From JAWBSP01 sp964632175 (lineage in GTDB: Archaea > Hadarchaeota > Hadarchaeia > Hadarchaeales > JAWBSP01): 45,428 bases of DNA. Location: contig CAZWBJ010000008.1 of assembly GCA_964632175.1 (NCBI GenBank), positions 1 to 45,428 of the forward strand. Direction: 5' to 3'. Below, piece by piece: positions 1 to 7,789 of this stretch (position 1 is its first letter; every line of letters begins with the position of its first letter). A program made the translations under genes and the position numbers. Below the pieces are notes generated by a model, which had not been told where the DNA came from, did no database searches, and saw nothing but the letters and a program-made list of their open reading frames with translations.

Positions 1-64
1 GTACCTCCAACTCAACGGTCGACCTGTTCCGCCGCAACCTTCAAAAGGAGACGGTAAGGGATGA
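1..64 (+). CDS. possible 3' tail of an upstream gene (partial)
   Basis: Two plus-strand frames close here, one at TAA 55-57 and one at TGA 62-64; the second would overlap the ATG at 61 in an ATGA arrangement like other junctions in this window. A third frame stays open well past 61. Fewer than 21 codons are visible and nothing identifies a family, so neither the frame nor the presence of a gene is certain. Confidence 0.2.
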   Translation, partial: YLQLNGRPVPPQPSKGDGKG

Positions 65-1953
65 TGACCTATCGCATCTTCTGCATGTGCTCGACCTACC
101 CACCGGACAAGAACTCCGTCTGTGCCTTCCTCTCTCCCAAGACCGAGCAGACCATCGAGGACATGAAAAGGCTCCGGGCCGACTGCCTGCTCTGGTCCGC
201 GCTGGGGTCGGGTGTTGCCGCACTCCCGCTGCTCAGGCTGGAGGGGGAGGGGGAGAGACCATGGGGAAAGGGTGGCATGAGCGACCGGGAGTTCATAAGG
301 AAATGCGAGGGGGAGGGCATCCGGGTCTTTGCGGTTCTCTGGGAGGCTCAGGGCTACAACGACATCCTCATGGAAATGAGGGACGGGAAGATCGTCTCTT
401 GGATGAGCAGGGGAGGGAGGGGCAGGAAGGTGAGGTACGGGCTGGATGCCTTCTACCAAAACAGAGTCCCCGAGCTCGGAAGATGGGAGGAGTATTTCCC
501 CAAGAGGTTCGAGGAGGGTGGAAAGGAACTTCCAAGCCTAGTCGACGCCTGCGCATGCCGGAGCCTTTTCGGGACCAAACCGTGGGTCCTCTGGATCCTC
601 CCCCACCTGCGCGGCCCCTTCTCCTGTCTGACCATGTGCAGGAACAGCCCACACTGGTTGACCTATCTGAAGCGGGTGGTGGAGCTCCAGATAGACTACG
701 GGGCCAGGGGCATCCAAGTGGACGAGACCGCCACCCCCTTCGAGTCGATCTGGTGCGGGGCGGGGTACTGCCGGTATTGCTCGGAGGCCTTCCTCAGGCA
801 CCTGCTGGAGAAATACGGGGAGGAGGGCGTGAGAAAACTTGGAATCGACCCCCGGCGTTTTTCCCTCAGGAGGTTCCTCATAAGCCGGCTGACGGGTCCC
901 CTGCGGGCACACCTTCTAGTCAAGTATTTCCCCCTTTGGCGGGAGTATAGGATTGCTCAGGCCAAGAATTCCGAGAGGACCTTCGCGGAGCTCGTCGAAC
1001 ACGCCAAGAAGTACGGGAAGAAGAAGGGCAGGAGGATCGAGGTCACTGGAAACTTCGCCCAGCTCCTCCCCATCTACTTCCCGCTGGCAAGGCACGTGGA
1101 CTTCCTGACCTTCGAGCTGGACTTCGGCCTCCCCCCCAAGAGGAAGCAGGCCCTTTTCTACAAGCTGGCCAGGGCCCTAGGAGGGGGGAAGGAGGTGACG
1201 GCCGTTCCGTCCGTGCTGACCTCAAGGAAGTTGAGAAAGAAGAGGGCCGAGAACCTCCTGAAATTCTACGCCTTCGAGGCCTTCTCCTGCCAGGCCAACT
1301 TCATGGTGCCCTACAGCTGCTACACCATGGGAAAGCCCTACTATCCCCCGCTGGAGCCGCTCGCGCAGGCCAACTCCTTCATAGCCGAGCACCGTTGGGC
1401 GGCTGAGGGGGAGAGCCTGGCAGATGCCACTCTAGCTTTCTCCTACCGCTCCCATCTGGAGGAGTTCACCTTCCTCTCCAACCCCTACCTCAAGCGCGTG
1501 CTGCGTGCTGCCGAGGATCTGTCCCGCAAGCATCTCCTCTGGGATGTGGCGATCTTCGGGGACGGGGAGCTCCTGCCTGAGGTCCCTGAGGGAGTGAGCG
1601 GGAGCTTCGTGGTCCCGGGCGGTAAGTTCACACCTTCCCAGCTCAGACTGCTGAAAGCGGGAGAGCCCAGCCCCTCCCTTTCAACCGATGCCCCTCCCGA
1701 GCTCTTCTTCTCCGCCAACCGCAAAGGACGGAGGATTTACCTCCATGTCCTGAACTGCGACTACCGCCCGCATGAGGACCGCTTCATCCCCAAGTCCTTC
1801 CGCTTCACCTTCCGGGCGCCCACGAGGATTGCAGACGCCAGGTTCTGCGCCCCGGCAGGGAAGGCCCGAATCTCTTGGAGAGGGAGCGAGGTGGAGGGAA
1901 GAGTAGAGGGGCTGGAGATATATGGCCTCCTCGTGCTTGAACTTATTAGGTGA
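61..1953 (+). CDS. glycoside-hydrolase-like protein, TIM-barrel type
   Basis: A 630-residue protein without an obvious signal peptide, so probably cytoplasmic. The layout suggests a (beta/alpha)8 glycoside-hydrolase-like fold. Strand-like segments end in acidic or polar residues, notably GIQVDETATPF near residue 220, followed by a Cys-rich patch (WCGAGYCRYC), and FLTFELDFG near 345. The C-terminal ~100 residues look like a beta-sandwich. The style resembles the catalytic half of GH42-like and other uncharacterised glycosidase-like families, but no family signature can be assigned and the substrate is unknown. The start is ATG 61 (a second ATG follows), preceded by a purine-rich AAAAGGAGACGGTAAGGG. 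The next gene begins 13 bp after the stop, so the two are probably co-transcribed. The acidic residues named are candidates only. Confidence 0.6.
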   Translation: MMTYRIFCMCSTYPPDKNSVCAFLSPKTEQTIEDMKRLRADCLLWSALGSGVAALPLLRLEGEGERPWGKGGMSDREFIRKCEGEGIRVFAVLWEAQGYNDILMEMRDGKIVSWMSRGGRGRKVRYGLDAFYQNRVPELGRWEEYFPKRFEEGGKELPSLVDACACRSLFGTKPWVLWILPHLRGPFSCLTMCRNSPHWLTYLKRVVELQIDYGARGIQVDETATPFESIWCGAGYCRYCSEAFLRHLLEKYGEEGVRKLGIDPRRFSLRRFLISRLTGPLRAHLLVKYFPLWREYRIAQAKNSERTFAELVEHAKKYGKKKGRRIEVTGNFAQLLPIYFPLARHVDFLTFELDFGLPPKRKQALFYKLARALGGGKEVTAVPSVLTSRKLRKKRAENLLKFYAFEAFSCQANFMVPYSCYTMGKPYYPPLEPLAQANSFIAEHRWAAEGESLADATLAFSYRSHLEEFTFLSNPYLKRVLRAAEDLSRKHLLWDVAIFGDGELLPEVPEGVSGSFVVPGGKFTPSQLRLLKAGEPSPSLSTDAPPELFFSANRKGRRIYLHVLNCDYRPHEDRFIPKSFRFTFRAPTRIADARFCAPAGKARISWRGSEVEGRVEGLEIYGLLVLELIR

Positions 1954-1966
1954 GGGGAAGGGAACG

Positions 1967-2410
1967 ATGAGCTGCGAGATGGAGAAGAGGAAGTTCCTCT
2001 CCATGAAAGTGGCAGAGATCATGAGGAGAAGTCCCCCCCTTCTGGCCCCAGACACAAGAGTGGAAGAGCTTTTGGACCGGATCGAGGCCGATGCCTGCTT
2101 CCTGGTGGTGGAGGGGGAGAGGCTGGTGGGGATAGTCACCGAGAGCGATGTGCTTCCGCTTTTCTCTCCGGTGGTGGGGCGCGCCATGGTGGGCGGAGAC
2201 ATAGGGGAGGCGAGGAAGAGATTTGCCAAAACGGTCGGGGAGCTGATGACCCCCAATCCGCTCGCCGTCTCGCCACAGAACACCGTGGAGCAGGCCCTCA
2301 GGCTCATGCTCTCCAAAAAGCTTAGGCACCTCCCGGTCACCGAGGGGGAGAAGGCCGTGGGGCTGCTCACCCTCCGAGACATAATAGCCGCCTACCGTGC
2401 GACCCGCTGA
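1967..2410 (+). CDS. CBS-domain pair protein
   Basis: A 147-residue protein made almost wholly of two CBS motifs (about residues 13-65 and 90-145). Each has the usual pattern: a V-x-EIM or ELM lead, an acidic segment, then a GIVTESD or GLLTLRD strand. CBS pairs (Bateman modules) bind adenosine nucleotides and regulate partner proteins. The frame is open back to ATG 1922, but that would overlap the preceding gene. ATG 1967 has a purine-rich GAGGGGAAGGGAACG just before it and is preferred. The stop overlaps the antiporter start as TGATG, so the two are likely translated together. This suggests, by inference, that the CBS protein senses nucleotides for the transporter. Confidence 0.85.
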   Translation: MSCEMEKRKFLSMKVAEIMRRSPPLLAPDTRVEELLDRIEADACFLVVEGERLVGIVTESDVLPLFSPVVGRAMVGGDIGEARKRFAKTVGELMTPNPLAVSPQNTVEQALRLMLSKKLRHLPVTEGEKAVGLLTLRDIIAAYRATR

Positions 2411-3618
2411 TGCCGGACCTCGCCCTGCTGCTCCTCCACCTTTCAGTCATCCTGCTATCCAGCAGACTGGCCGGTGAAATCTTTGAAAGGCTGAAGCAGC
2501 CCGCCGTCATCGGAGAAATCCTGGTGGGGCTCCTTCTGGGTCCCTCCCTTCTCGGCCTTCTCTCCACCTCTTCCCCAACCTCCGAGATTTTCGAGAGTCT
2601 CTCCCAGCTGGGCATCATCCTCCTCCTCTTCCTCGCCGGGCTCACCGTCCGGGTGGGGGAGTTCAGAAAGGCAGGCAGACCGGGGCTCATCGTTGCAGCG
2701 ACCGGTGTGATAACCGCCTTCCTCCTAGGCTTCGGTGTCGCTTCCATTTTCGGATGGACGAAGATCGAGGCCGCCTTTGCCGGAGGGGTGCTGATGGCGA
2801 CGAGCGTGGGGGTGACGGTGAGAACCCTCCTCGAGCTGGGCAAGCTGCACTCCCAGGTGGGGGCAACCATCCTCAGCGCTGCTGTGATCGACGATGTGTT
2901 CGGGATCGCCGTCTTGAGCGTGCTTGGGGGTGTGGCTTCCGCCTCCTTCTCGCCCTCCGGCCTGGTCCTCACCTGCCTCCTCATGGGGCTCTTTTTCCTC
3001 CTGGCGTTCGCCGCTCTGAAGTTCATGCCCTCCCTTCTCGAGCGGCTGGAGCATCTGAGGACCGAGAAAGCCACCCTCTCCCTCTCCCTCTCGCTCGCCC
3101 TTCTCTTCTCAGTCCTTGCCTACAAGCTCGGGCTCGCCGCCATTACTGGCGCTTTTTTCGCGGGGCTGGCCTTCTCGGGCTGGCGTGGCGCGGGAAAACT
3201 CAGGGAGGAGATTTCTTCCATCGGCTATGGTCTCCTCGTCCCCCTCTTCTTCGTGTGGTGCGGGGTGAGGGCGGACTTGCACCTAGTGGCGGGAAGTTGG
3301 CTCGCCTTTTTCTTTCTGGCGATATGTATAATAGACAAGCTCGTCGGATGCGGGGGAGGTGCCCTGTTGGTGGGGATGGATCCTCGCGATGCCCTGAGGG
3401 TGGGAGTGGGAATGATGCCCCGGATGGAGGTCGCACTGATTCTCGCCTCCATTGGGGTTAGTAGCGGGGCGGTTAGGCCTCAACTTTTGTCCATGACCGT
3501 CCTAGTGGTGGTCGCCACGAGCCTTCTCACACCCCCCTTCCTCAAGAGAGTCTTTCAAGGTCCCAGCAAAATCTCCGAAAGCTGGGGGGCTAGGGTGCGG
3601 GCGAACCTGAAAACATAG
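2410..3618 (+). CDS. cation/proton antiporter, CPA2 (Kef/NapA-like) family
   Basis: A 402-residue polytopic membrane protein with about 11-12 hydrophobic segments. It has the CPA2 hallmarks: an early QPAVIGEILVGLLLGPSLLG loop, a central AVIDDVFGI segment whose Asp pair is the likely ion-binding site, and a late PRMEVALILASIG segment. Family members exchange Na+ or K+ for protons across the cytoplasmic membrane. There is no C-terminal TrkA-N/RCK domain, which many Kef proteins carry. The adjacent, overlapping CBS protein may supply regulation instead. The start ATG 2410 overlaps the preceding stop. The last 64 bp overlap, tail to tail, the UDG-like gene on the other strand. Ion specificity cannot be read from the sequence. 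Confidence 0.88.
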   Translation: MPDLALLLLHLSVILLSSRLAGEIFERLKQPAVIGEILVGLLLGPSLLGLLSTSSPTSEIFESLSQLGIILLLFLAGLTVRVGEFRKAGRPGLIVAATGVITAFLLGFGVASIFGWTKIEAAFAGGVLMATSVGVTVRTLLELGKLHSQVGATILSAAVIDDVFGIAVLSVLGGVASASFSPSGLVLTCLLMGLFFLLAFAALKFMPSLLERLEHLRTEKATLSLSLSLALLFSVLAYKLGLAAITGAFFAGLAFSGWRGAGKLREEISSIGYGLLVPLFFVWCGVRADLHLVAGSWLAFFFLAICIIDKLVGCGGGALLVGMDPRDALRVGVGMMPRMEVALILASIGVSSGAVRPQLLSMTVLVVVATSLLTPPFLKRVFQGPSKISESWGARVRANLKT

Positions 3619-4133
3619 TTGGGATGGGGCGTGAAAAAGATCTCGACTCCGCGCGAGCGGATGGCAGATATCTCATGTAGGCTGGGGGGAGGGGCGAGCT
3701 TCAGGATTTCGCAAACGGAGGATGAGGCGAACCTTCCCATGGCCACTATTCTGCGGGGGGCTAGGAGGCGTATCTCATCCGCCAGCTTCGGGACGCAGTT
3801 CCTCCTCATCCCCATCAGGCTTTTCCTGTCCGGGGGCCTGCACTTGATAGACGCCGTAAAAAAGACCCCTGCCTCCTTGAGCGTGCCCAAGACCCTTCCC
3901 GTTTCCACTCCGAGGATGAGGGAAAGGGAGAGCCTGAGCCTGTCGAAAACCTTAAGGTTGTAAAGGGAGCTCTCTTTCTTCCCGGGGGGAGGAGACTCTC
4001 CGATGGCAAGAACCCTCACCCTTTCCGGTAGCCAGCGGTAGGCGGAGGACTTCAGGAAGGGCTTGTCCACGTACCGGCAGAGCCTGCAGCTCTGGATCTC
4101 CTTTTCCAGAAGCATCCTCATCGAATAAAACAT
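3555..4133 (-). CDS. uracil-DNA glycosylase superfamily protein, Fe-S type
   Basis: A 192-residue protein of the family 4/5 uracil-DNA glycosylase type, which removes uracil from DNA in base-excision repair. Four cysteines are placed as for the family 4 [4Fe-4S] cluster: C16 and C19 (CRLC) and C98 and C113, the third within KCRPP. Motif A reads GESPP (residues 45-49) rather than the usual GEAPG/GExPG. Motif B is HPNYVFR (H170), close to the HPxxxxR form. The altered motif A may mean a changed substrate or a sister family. ATG 4133 gives the longest form. ATG 4121 or 4115 is possible and would better suit a leaderless transcript. It faces away from tRNA-Thr and overlaps the antiporter gene tail to tail. 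Confidence 0.7.
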   Translation of the reverse strand: MFYSMRMLLEKEIQSCRLCRYVDKPFLKSSAYRWLPERVRVLAIGESPPPGKKESSLYNLKVFDRLRLSLSLILGVETGRVLGTLKEAGVFFTASIKCRPPDRKSLMGMRRNCVPKLADEIRLLAPRRIVAMGRFASSSVCEILKLAPPPSLHEISAIRSRGVEIFFTPHPNYVFRFARTLAPQLSEILLGP

Positions 4134-4152
4134 CTCTGTGATAATTGTTGAT

Positions 4153-4226
4153 GCCTCGGTAGCTCAGTCGGTTAGAGCGCGCGCTTGGTAAGCGCGAGGT
4201 CGCGGGTTCAATTCCCGCCCGAGGCT
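4153..4226 (+). tRNA. tRNA-Thr (GGT)
   Basis: The cloverleaf is complete and intronless. Acceptor 4153-4159 pairs with 4219-4225 (7 bp), the D arm is GCTC/GAGC, and the anticodon stem CGCGC/GCGCG holds loop TTGGTAA with anticodon GGT at 4187-4189. T arm GCGGG/CCCGC has loop TTCAATT, and the discriminator is T4226. CCA is not encoded. An AT-rich GAATAAAAC lies about 25 bp upstream of the 5' end, suitable as a TATA box. Confidence 0.96.
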
Positions 4227-4285
4227 TGAAAAACCCATACAGCAAACGATCGCCGGAGTAGAAATGAGGACGAGCAAAGAAACGC

Positions 4286-5197
4286 CTATTCCAAGAGAAA
4301 ATCCACAATGTTTCTGAAGTTTATTTTAAGCGAGTTTATCCGCTCCTCCCTGCTTGTGCCCTCGTATACAACCGTCCCCTCTTTTCTCCCGTATTTTTTC
4401 ATGAAGTAGATCAAGGAGCCGAGCTCGCCCGCCCTGACCTCCTCCTTCGCCTTGACTTCAATAGGCTGGAGATCTGCCCCGATGAAATCTACCTCCCTCG
4501 AACCCTCCCTCCAGTACCTCTCCATCCGCTGGGCGACCAGCGCTTCAAGGATCTTGCCCCTATCCAAGGAGGGGTGGTATGGGAAGGAGAGCGCTAGGTG
4601 GAACGGATATATCTTCTTCATCTTTCTAGACTCCGCACGCATCGAAGGCCTAAAGTTCTTCACGACCCGGATGATCTTCGCGAACTCCAGAAAGAAGAGG
4701 TGTTCCTCTAGGACCTGCTTGCCGACCCTGAGGTCCCTAGCGAGGGAGGAGAGGTTCAGGATCATTCCTGGGTTGCTCAGGAAAAGCTCGGAGAGTGCCG
4801 AAAGGAGGGGGGCCCTCACCCCGTAGATTCCGGGCAGGTCCACCTTCACCACCCTTTCGGTAACCAGCTCCCTTATGTACTCGTAAACCCTACTCTCGTC
4901 CCTCCACTCCACGATTTCAGGAAACGGTCTCTTTATCCAGAGCGGGAAGACCCTCTCCAGCTCATCCCTCTGCAGGTGAATGTCGACGTGCTTTTTCAGG
5001 TGAAGTTCCGCGAACTCCTTCAGAGAGAGTGGGCTGACCTCTACCAGGAAATATCTGCCGGCCAGATCGCTCGAGGCTTCTTTTTCGAGCATCAGGCTGG
5101 CCGAGCCCGAGAGGAAGAATTTCAAATTTGGCAAGTTGTCGTAAAGGAACTTTATTTTTGAACTCCAGCCCTTCACCTTGTGGATCTCATCAAGTAC
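4286..5197 (-). pseudogene. 5'-truncated archaeal AAA ATPase (P-loop end missing)
   Basis: The surviving part begins at the Walker B region (LDEIHKVKGW). It continues through the sensor-like FFLSGSASLMLEKE and LAGRYFLVEVSPLSLKEF, a winged-helix region, and a C-terminal PD-(D/E)XK-like part (EVDFIG...PIEVK). This is the order in archaeal ATPases with DUF4143/DUF234-type tails. The first ~80-100 residues, including Walker A, are absent. The open frame runs on to 5251 only through sequence that is the start of the radical SAM gene on the other strand, with no ATG in frame before mid-protein. It is therefore most likely a dead remnant. It lies 59 bp from the 3' end of tRNA-Thr, a site where mobile DNA often integrates, but no att repeat was found. 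Confidence 0.75.
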
Positions 5198-5213
5198 ATT
5201 CGATAACTTTTTG

Positions 5214-6083
5214 ATGCGGGAGTACCAACGGTTCCTCACCCTAGCTTCCAAGCCCTTTGACCCCCTCGAGCTGGCGAGGGAGACGGAGCGGATCGTGACG
5301 CGGGAGGGCGAGGAAGGTCTCGAAAGGAAGTACGTTGGAATATACTCCGCGCCCGCCTATGGGGGAATAGCGACGGGGTACGCCATCGGATGCTGCCTGC
5401 GCTGCTTTTACTGCTGGACCGACTGGTCACGGGATTTCCCTGAAAAATTCGGAAGATTCTACCCCCCGAGACAGGTGGTACAGGGCCTTCTACGCGCTGC
5501 AGCTGAAGGGATAAAGGCGCCGGGCTGGGAGCGCTTCAGGGGTCTGAAGGTGAAGAAGCTTCGGCTTTCGGGGTGTGAGCCCACCCTAGGGAGGGAGCAT
5601 CTCCTTTCCATTTTGGAGGGGGTTAAGAATTCGGGGTACCTTTTCATCTTGGAAACCAACGGCATCCTTCTGGGTGCGGACAGGGGGTACATCAGACGGC
5701 TCGCCGAACATAGACAGAACCTATATGTTAGAGTCTCCTTCAAGGCGGCTACGCCCGAAGACTTCACCCGCCGAACGGGGGCCCGGGGGGAGTTCTACGA
5801 GCTCCCCTTCAAGGCTCTAAGGTTCCTGCTGAACGAGGGGGTATACACTAGGGCCGCGGCCATGACGGATCCGAGGGTCATGCCGAAGGAGGAGAGGGAG
5901 ATCCTGATCAAGAGGCTGGAGGAGATAGACCCCTCCGCCAACTATGCGGAGACCCTAGAGGAGGAAACCGTTGACCCGTATGAAACCTCGCTTGCTAGGA
6001 TCAAGGCCTATTTCGACATGGACTATGCTAGGAGGCTGAGCTCTCGTTTCAGGAGAGAGAGCGTGATGCGCACGGATACCTAG
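5214..6083 (+). CDS. radical SAM protein
   Basis: A 289-residue protein with the radical SAM cluster motif CCLRCFYC (a CX3CX2C arrangement) near residue 55. A GCEPT strand-loop follows near 110 and FILETNG near 135, as in the SAM-binding barrel of PflA-like enzymes. Family members cleave S-adenosylmethionine with a [4Fe-4S] cluster to start radical chemistry. The substrate cannot be deduced. No glycyl-radical enzyme or obvious peptide substrate lies nearby. The frame is open from 5178, but ATG 5214 is preferred because the extra residues come from the antisense ATPase remnant. No Shine-Dalgarno is visible, so a leaderless transcript is likely. Confidence 0.78.
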   Translation: MREYQRFLTLASKPFDPLELARETERIVTREGEEGLERKYVGIYSAPAYGGIATGYAIGCCLRCFYCWTDWSRDFPEKFGRFYPPRQVVQGLLRAAAEGIKAPGWERFRGLKVKKLRLSGCEPTLGREHLLSILEGVKNSGYLFILETNGILLGADRGYIRRLAEHRQNLYVRVSFKAATPEDFTRRTGARGEFYELPFKALRFLLNEGVYTRAAAMTDPRVMPKEEREILIKRLEEIDPSANYAETLEEETVDPYETSLARIKAYFDMDYARRLSSRFRRESVMRTDT

Positions 6084-6107
6084 GGGCGCGATACAGCGCT
6101 CATGGGA

Positions 6108-6135
6108 GGGAAGCATCTTAGAGCGAAAGCTTCCC
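6108..6135. terminator. inverted repeat, possible terminator hairpin
   Basis: GGGAAGC at 6108-6114 and GCTTCCC at 6129-6135 form a perfect 7-bp stem with a 14-nt loop, 24 bp after the radical SAM stop. No T-tract follows, so termination is only a suggestion; an RNA structure is an alternative. Confidence 0.35.
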
Positions 6136-6177
6136 ATCACCGAGAGCGGAGGAACTTGAACCGTAACGACTCTCTTG

Positions 6178-6188
6178 CTTAAATAAAT
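6178..6188 (+). promoter_or_regulatory. TATA-like box of the DJ-1/PfpI gene
   Basis: CTTAAATAAAT lies about 20 bp before the ATG pair at 6202/6205. No Shine-Dalgarno lies between, which fits leaderless transcription. Confidence 0.5.
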
Positions 6189-6201
6189 CCCTTATTCGTA
6201 A

Positions 6202-6783
6202 ATGATGCCACCGCGGGCAGCCATCCTAGTCGCACAGGGCTTCGAGGAGATCGAGCTTTCCACCACCTTCGACGTGCTGGTCAGATCCGGTGTGGAGGTG
6301 AGGCTGGCGGGGCTGAAGAAGGGGGTGATCGAGGGCTCGAGGGGGCTGAGGGTGAAGGTGGAGAAGGGGCTGAAGGATGTTAAGGTGGAGGAGATCGACG
6401 CTCTCATCCTTCCTGGGGGCTCGCCCGGATACCTCAATCTGCGCAGGGACGAGAAGGTGAAGGAGCTGGTGAAAAAGGCCAACGAGTTCGGCAGGATAGT
6501 TGCGGCCATCTGCGGGGCCCCCACTGTGCTGGCGGATGCGGGGATCCTCGCCGGCAAGCGTTGCACGGTTTATCCCGGACTGGAGGGGGAGCTGGAAAAA
6601 GCGGGCGGGAAAGTTTCGGAGGAAGCGGTGGTCAGGGATGGAAATATAATAACCAGCAGAGGACCCGGAACCGCCCTACCCTTCGCGGCGGCCGTGGCAG
6701 AAGCGCTCGTGGGAAGGGAAGAGGTGGAAAGGGTCCTCAAGGAGATGGTCTATTCCAAGCAGCCGGTCAGGGCCTCACTATAA
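6202..6783 (+). CDS. DJ-1/PfpI family protein
   Basis: A 193-residue protein of the DJ-1/ThiJ/PfpI superfamily. It has an N-terminal strand AAILVAQGFEEIE with the conserved Glu, the GGSPG loop near residue 75, and the nucleophile elbow AAICGAP (Cys near residue 99) followed by LADAGILAGKRCTVYPG. Members act as deglycases/glyoxalases, chaperones or intracellular peptidases. The exact activity is not settled by sequence. It starts at ATG 6202 or 6205 and its last 17 bp overlap, tail to tail, the adjacent dehydrogenase gene. Confidence 0.9.
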   Translation: MMPPRAAILVAQGFEEIELSTTFDVLVRSGVEVRLAGLKKGVIEGSRGLRVKVEKGLKDVKVEEIDALILPGGSPGYLNLRRDEKVKELVKKANEFGRIVAAICGAPTVLADAGILAGKRCTVYPGLEGELEKAGGKVSEEAVVRDGNIITSRGPGTALPFAAAVAEALVGREEVERVLKEMVYSKQPVRASL

Positions 6784-7789
6784 CTTTTAGCGCGTTCGGG
6801 TCCGTGAGGAGGGTGTTGAGGGCCTTGGCGTAGTCCTCAAGTGGAAAGATGTGGGTTACAAGCTCCCCCACCCGAACCTTCCCCGTGGAGAGGAGATGGA
6901 GGGCCCTCTCGAAGCAGTGGGTCTGGGCGAAGGTACCTATGAGTTTTATCTCCCTCTTGTATATCTCGTACGGGCTCACGGAGATCCTCGCCTCCTCCGG
7001 TGCCACGCCGAAGATCACCACCTTCCCGCCGTTCTTGATGAGAGAAATCGCCCTCTCCACCACCCGCGGATCCCCCGTCGCCTCAAAGATTATGTCGTAT
7101 CCCTTTGGGCATATCTCCCGCAGCTCCTTCTGCCCCACCGACGGATCCCTCTTGTCGACCTTCACCACTTCATCGGCCGCCAGCTTTTTCGCCAGGCCCA
7201 GCTTGAACTCGTTTGGGGCCGCGACCACCAGTTTTCCCACCCCTGAGTGCCTGAGGGCTTGAGCCAACACCAACCCGGCCGGGCCCGCGCCGAAAACCAG
7301 CGCCTCGCTAGCCGGCTCCGGTTGAGCCACGTCTAAGGAATGGACCACGCAAGCCGTGGGCTCGGTGAAGCTTGCCTCCTCAAACGAAAGGTGGTCCGGG
7401 ATCTTGAAAACCTTCTCCTCCTTGATCAGAACGTATTCCGCGAAGCCCCCTGGTGCGTTGCAGCCGTGCGACAGGAAGTTCTCACAGAAGAGGGGCTGGT
7501 TCCTCCTGCAGTAGTAACAGCTGCCGCAGAGCTCGGTGTTGTCCGCCGTCACCCTGTCCCCAGGCCGGAACCCCTCCACCCCGCTCCCAACCTCCTCCAC
7601 CTCCCCCGCGAACTCGTGCCCGGGCGTGAGGGGGAACTTCGCTATGAACCTTCCCTTGTGAATGTGCAGATCGGTCTTGCAGATCCCACAGGCCCTGACC
7701 CTTATCAGGACATCCCGGGAACCGGGGGCGGGCTTGGGGACCTCCTCGATGGAAAATTTCTCGGGCGCGCGGTAGACTAGGGCCTTCAT
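6767..7789 (-). CDS. zinc-dependent medium-chain alcohol/polyol dehydrogenase
   Basis: A 340-residue medium-chain dehydrogenase/reductase. It shows the catalytic zinc region (ACGICKTDLHIHKG, then GHEFAGEVEEVG), four structural zinc cysteines in the CGSCYYCRRNQPLFC stretch near residue 100, and the nucleotide-binding VFGAGPAGLVLAQ near 167. Such enzymes oxidise secondary alcohols, polyols, sugars or threonine with NAD(P). The substrate is unknown. Its ATG (7789) directly abuts the stop of the upstream paralogue on the same strand, so they form a two-gene operon. Nearby sugar-related genes suggest polyol or sugar-acid metabolism, by inference. Confidence 0.88.
   Translation of the reverse strand: MKALVYRAPEKFSIEEVPKPAPGSRDVLIRVRACGICKTDLHIHKGRFIAKFPLTPGHEFAGEVEEVGSGVEGFRPGDRVTADNTELCGSCYYCRRNQPLFCENFLSHGCNAPGGFAEYVLIKEEKVFKIPDHLSFEEASFTEPTACVVHSLDVAQPEPASEALVFGAGPAGLVLAQALRHSGVGKLVVAAPNEFKLGLAKKLAADEVVKVDKRDPSVGQKELREICPKGYDIIFEATGDPRVVERAISLIKNGGKVVIFGVAPEEARISVSPYEIYKREIKLIGTFAQTHCFERALHLLSTGKVRVGELVTHIFPLEDYAKALNTLLTDPNALKVIVRP

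Noticed and set aside
87..950. Long second plus-strand frame inside the first glycosidase-like gene
   Set aside because: Pro/Gly/Arg-rich composition with no domain; a shadow frame caused by high GC.
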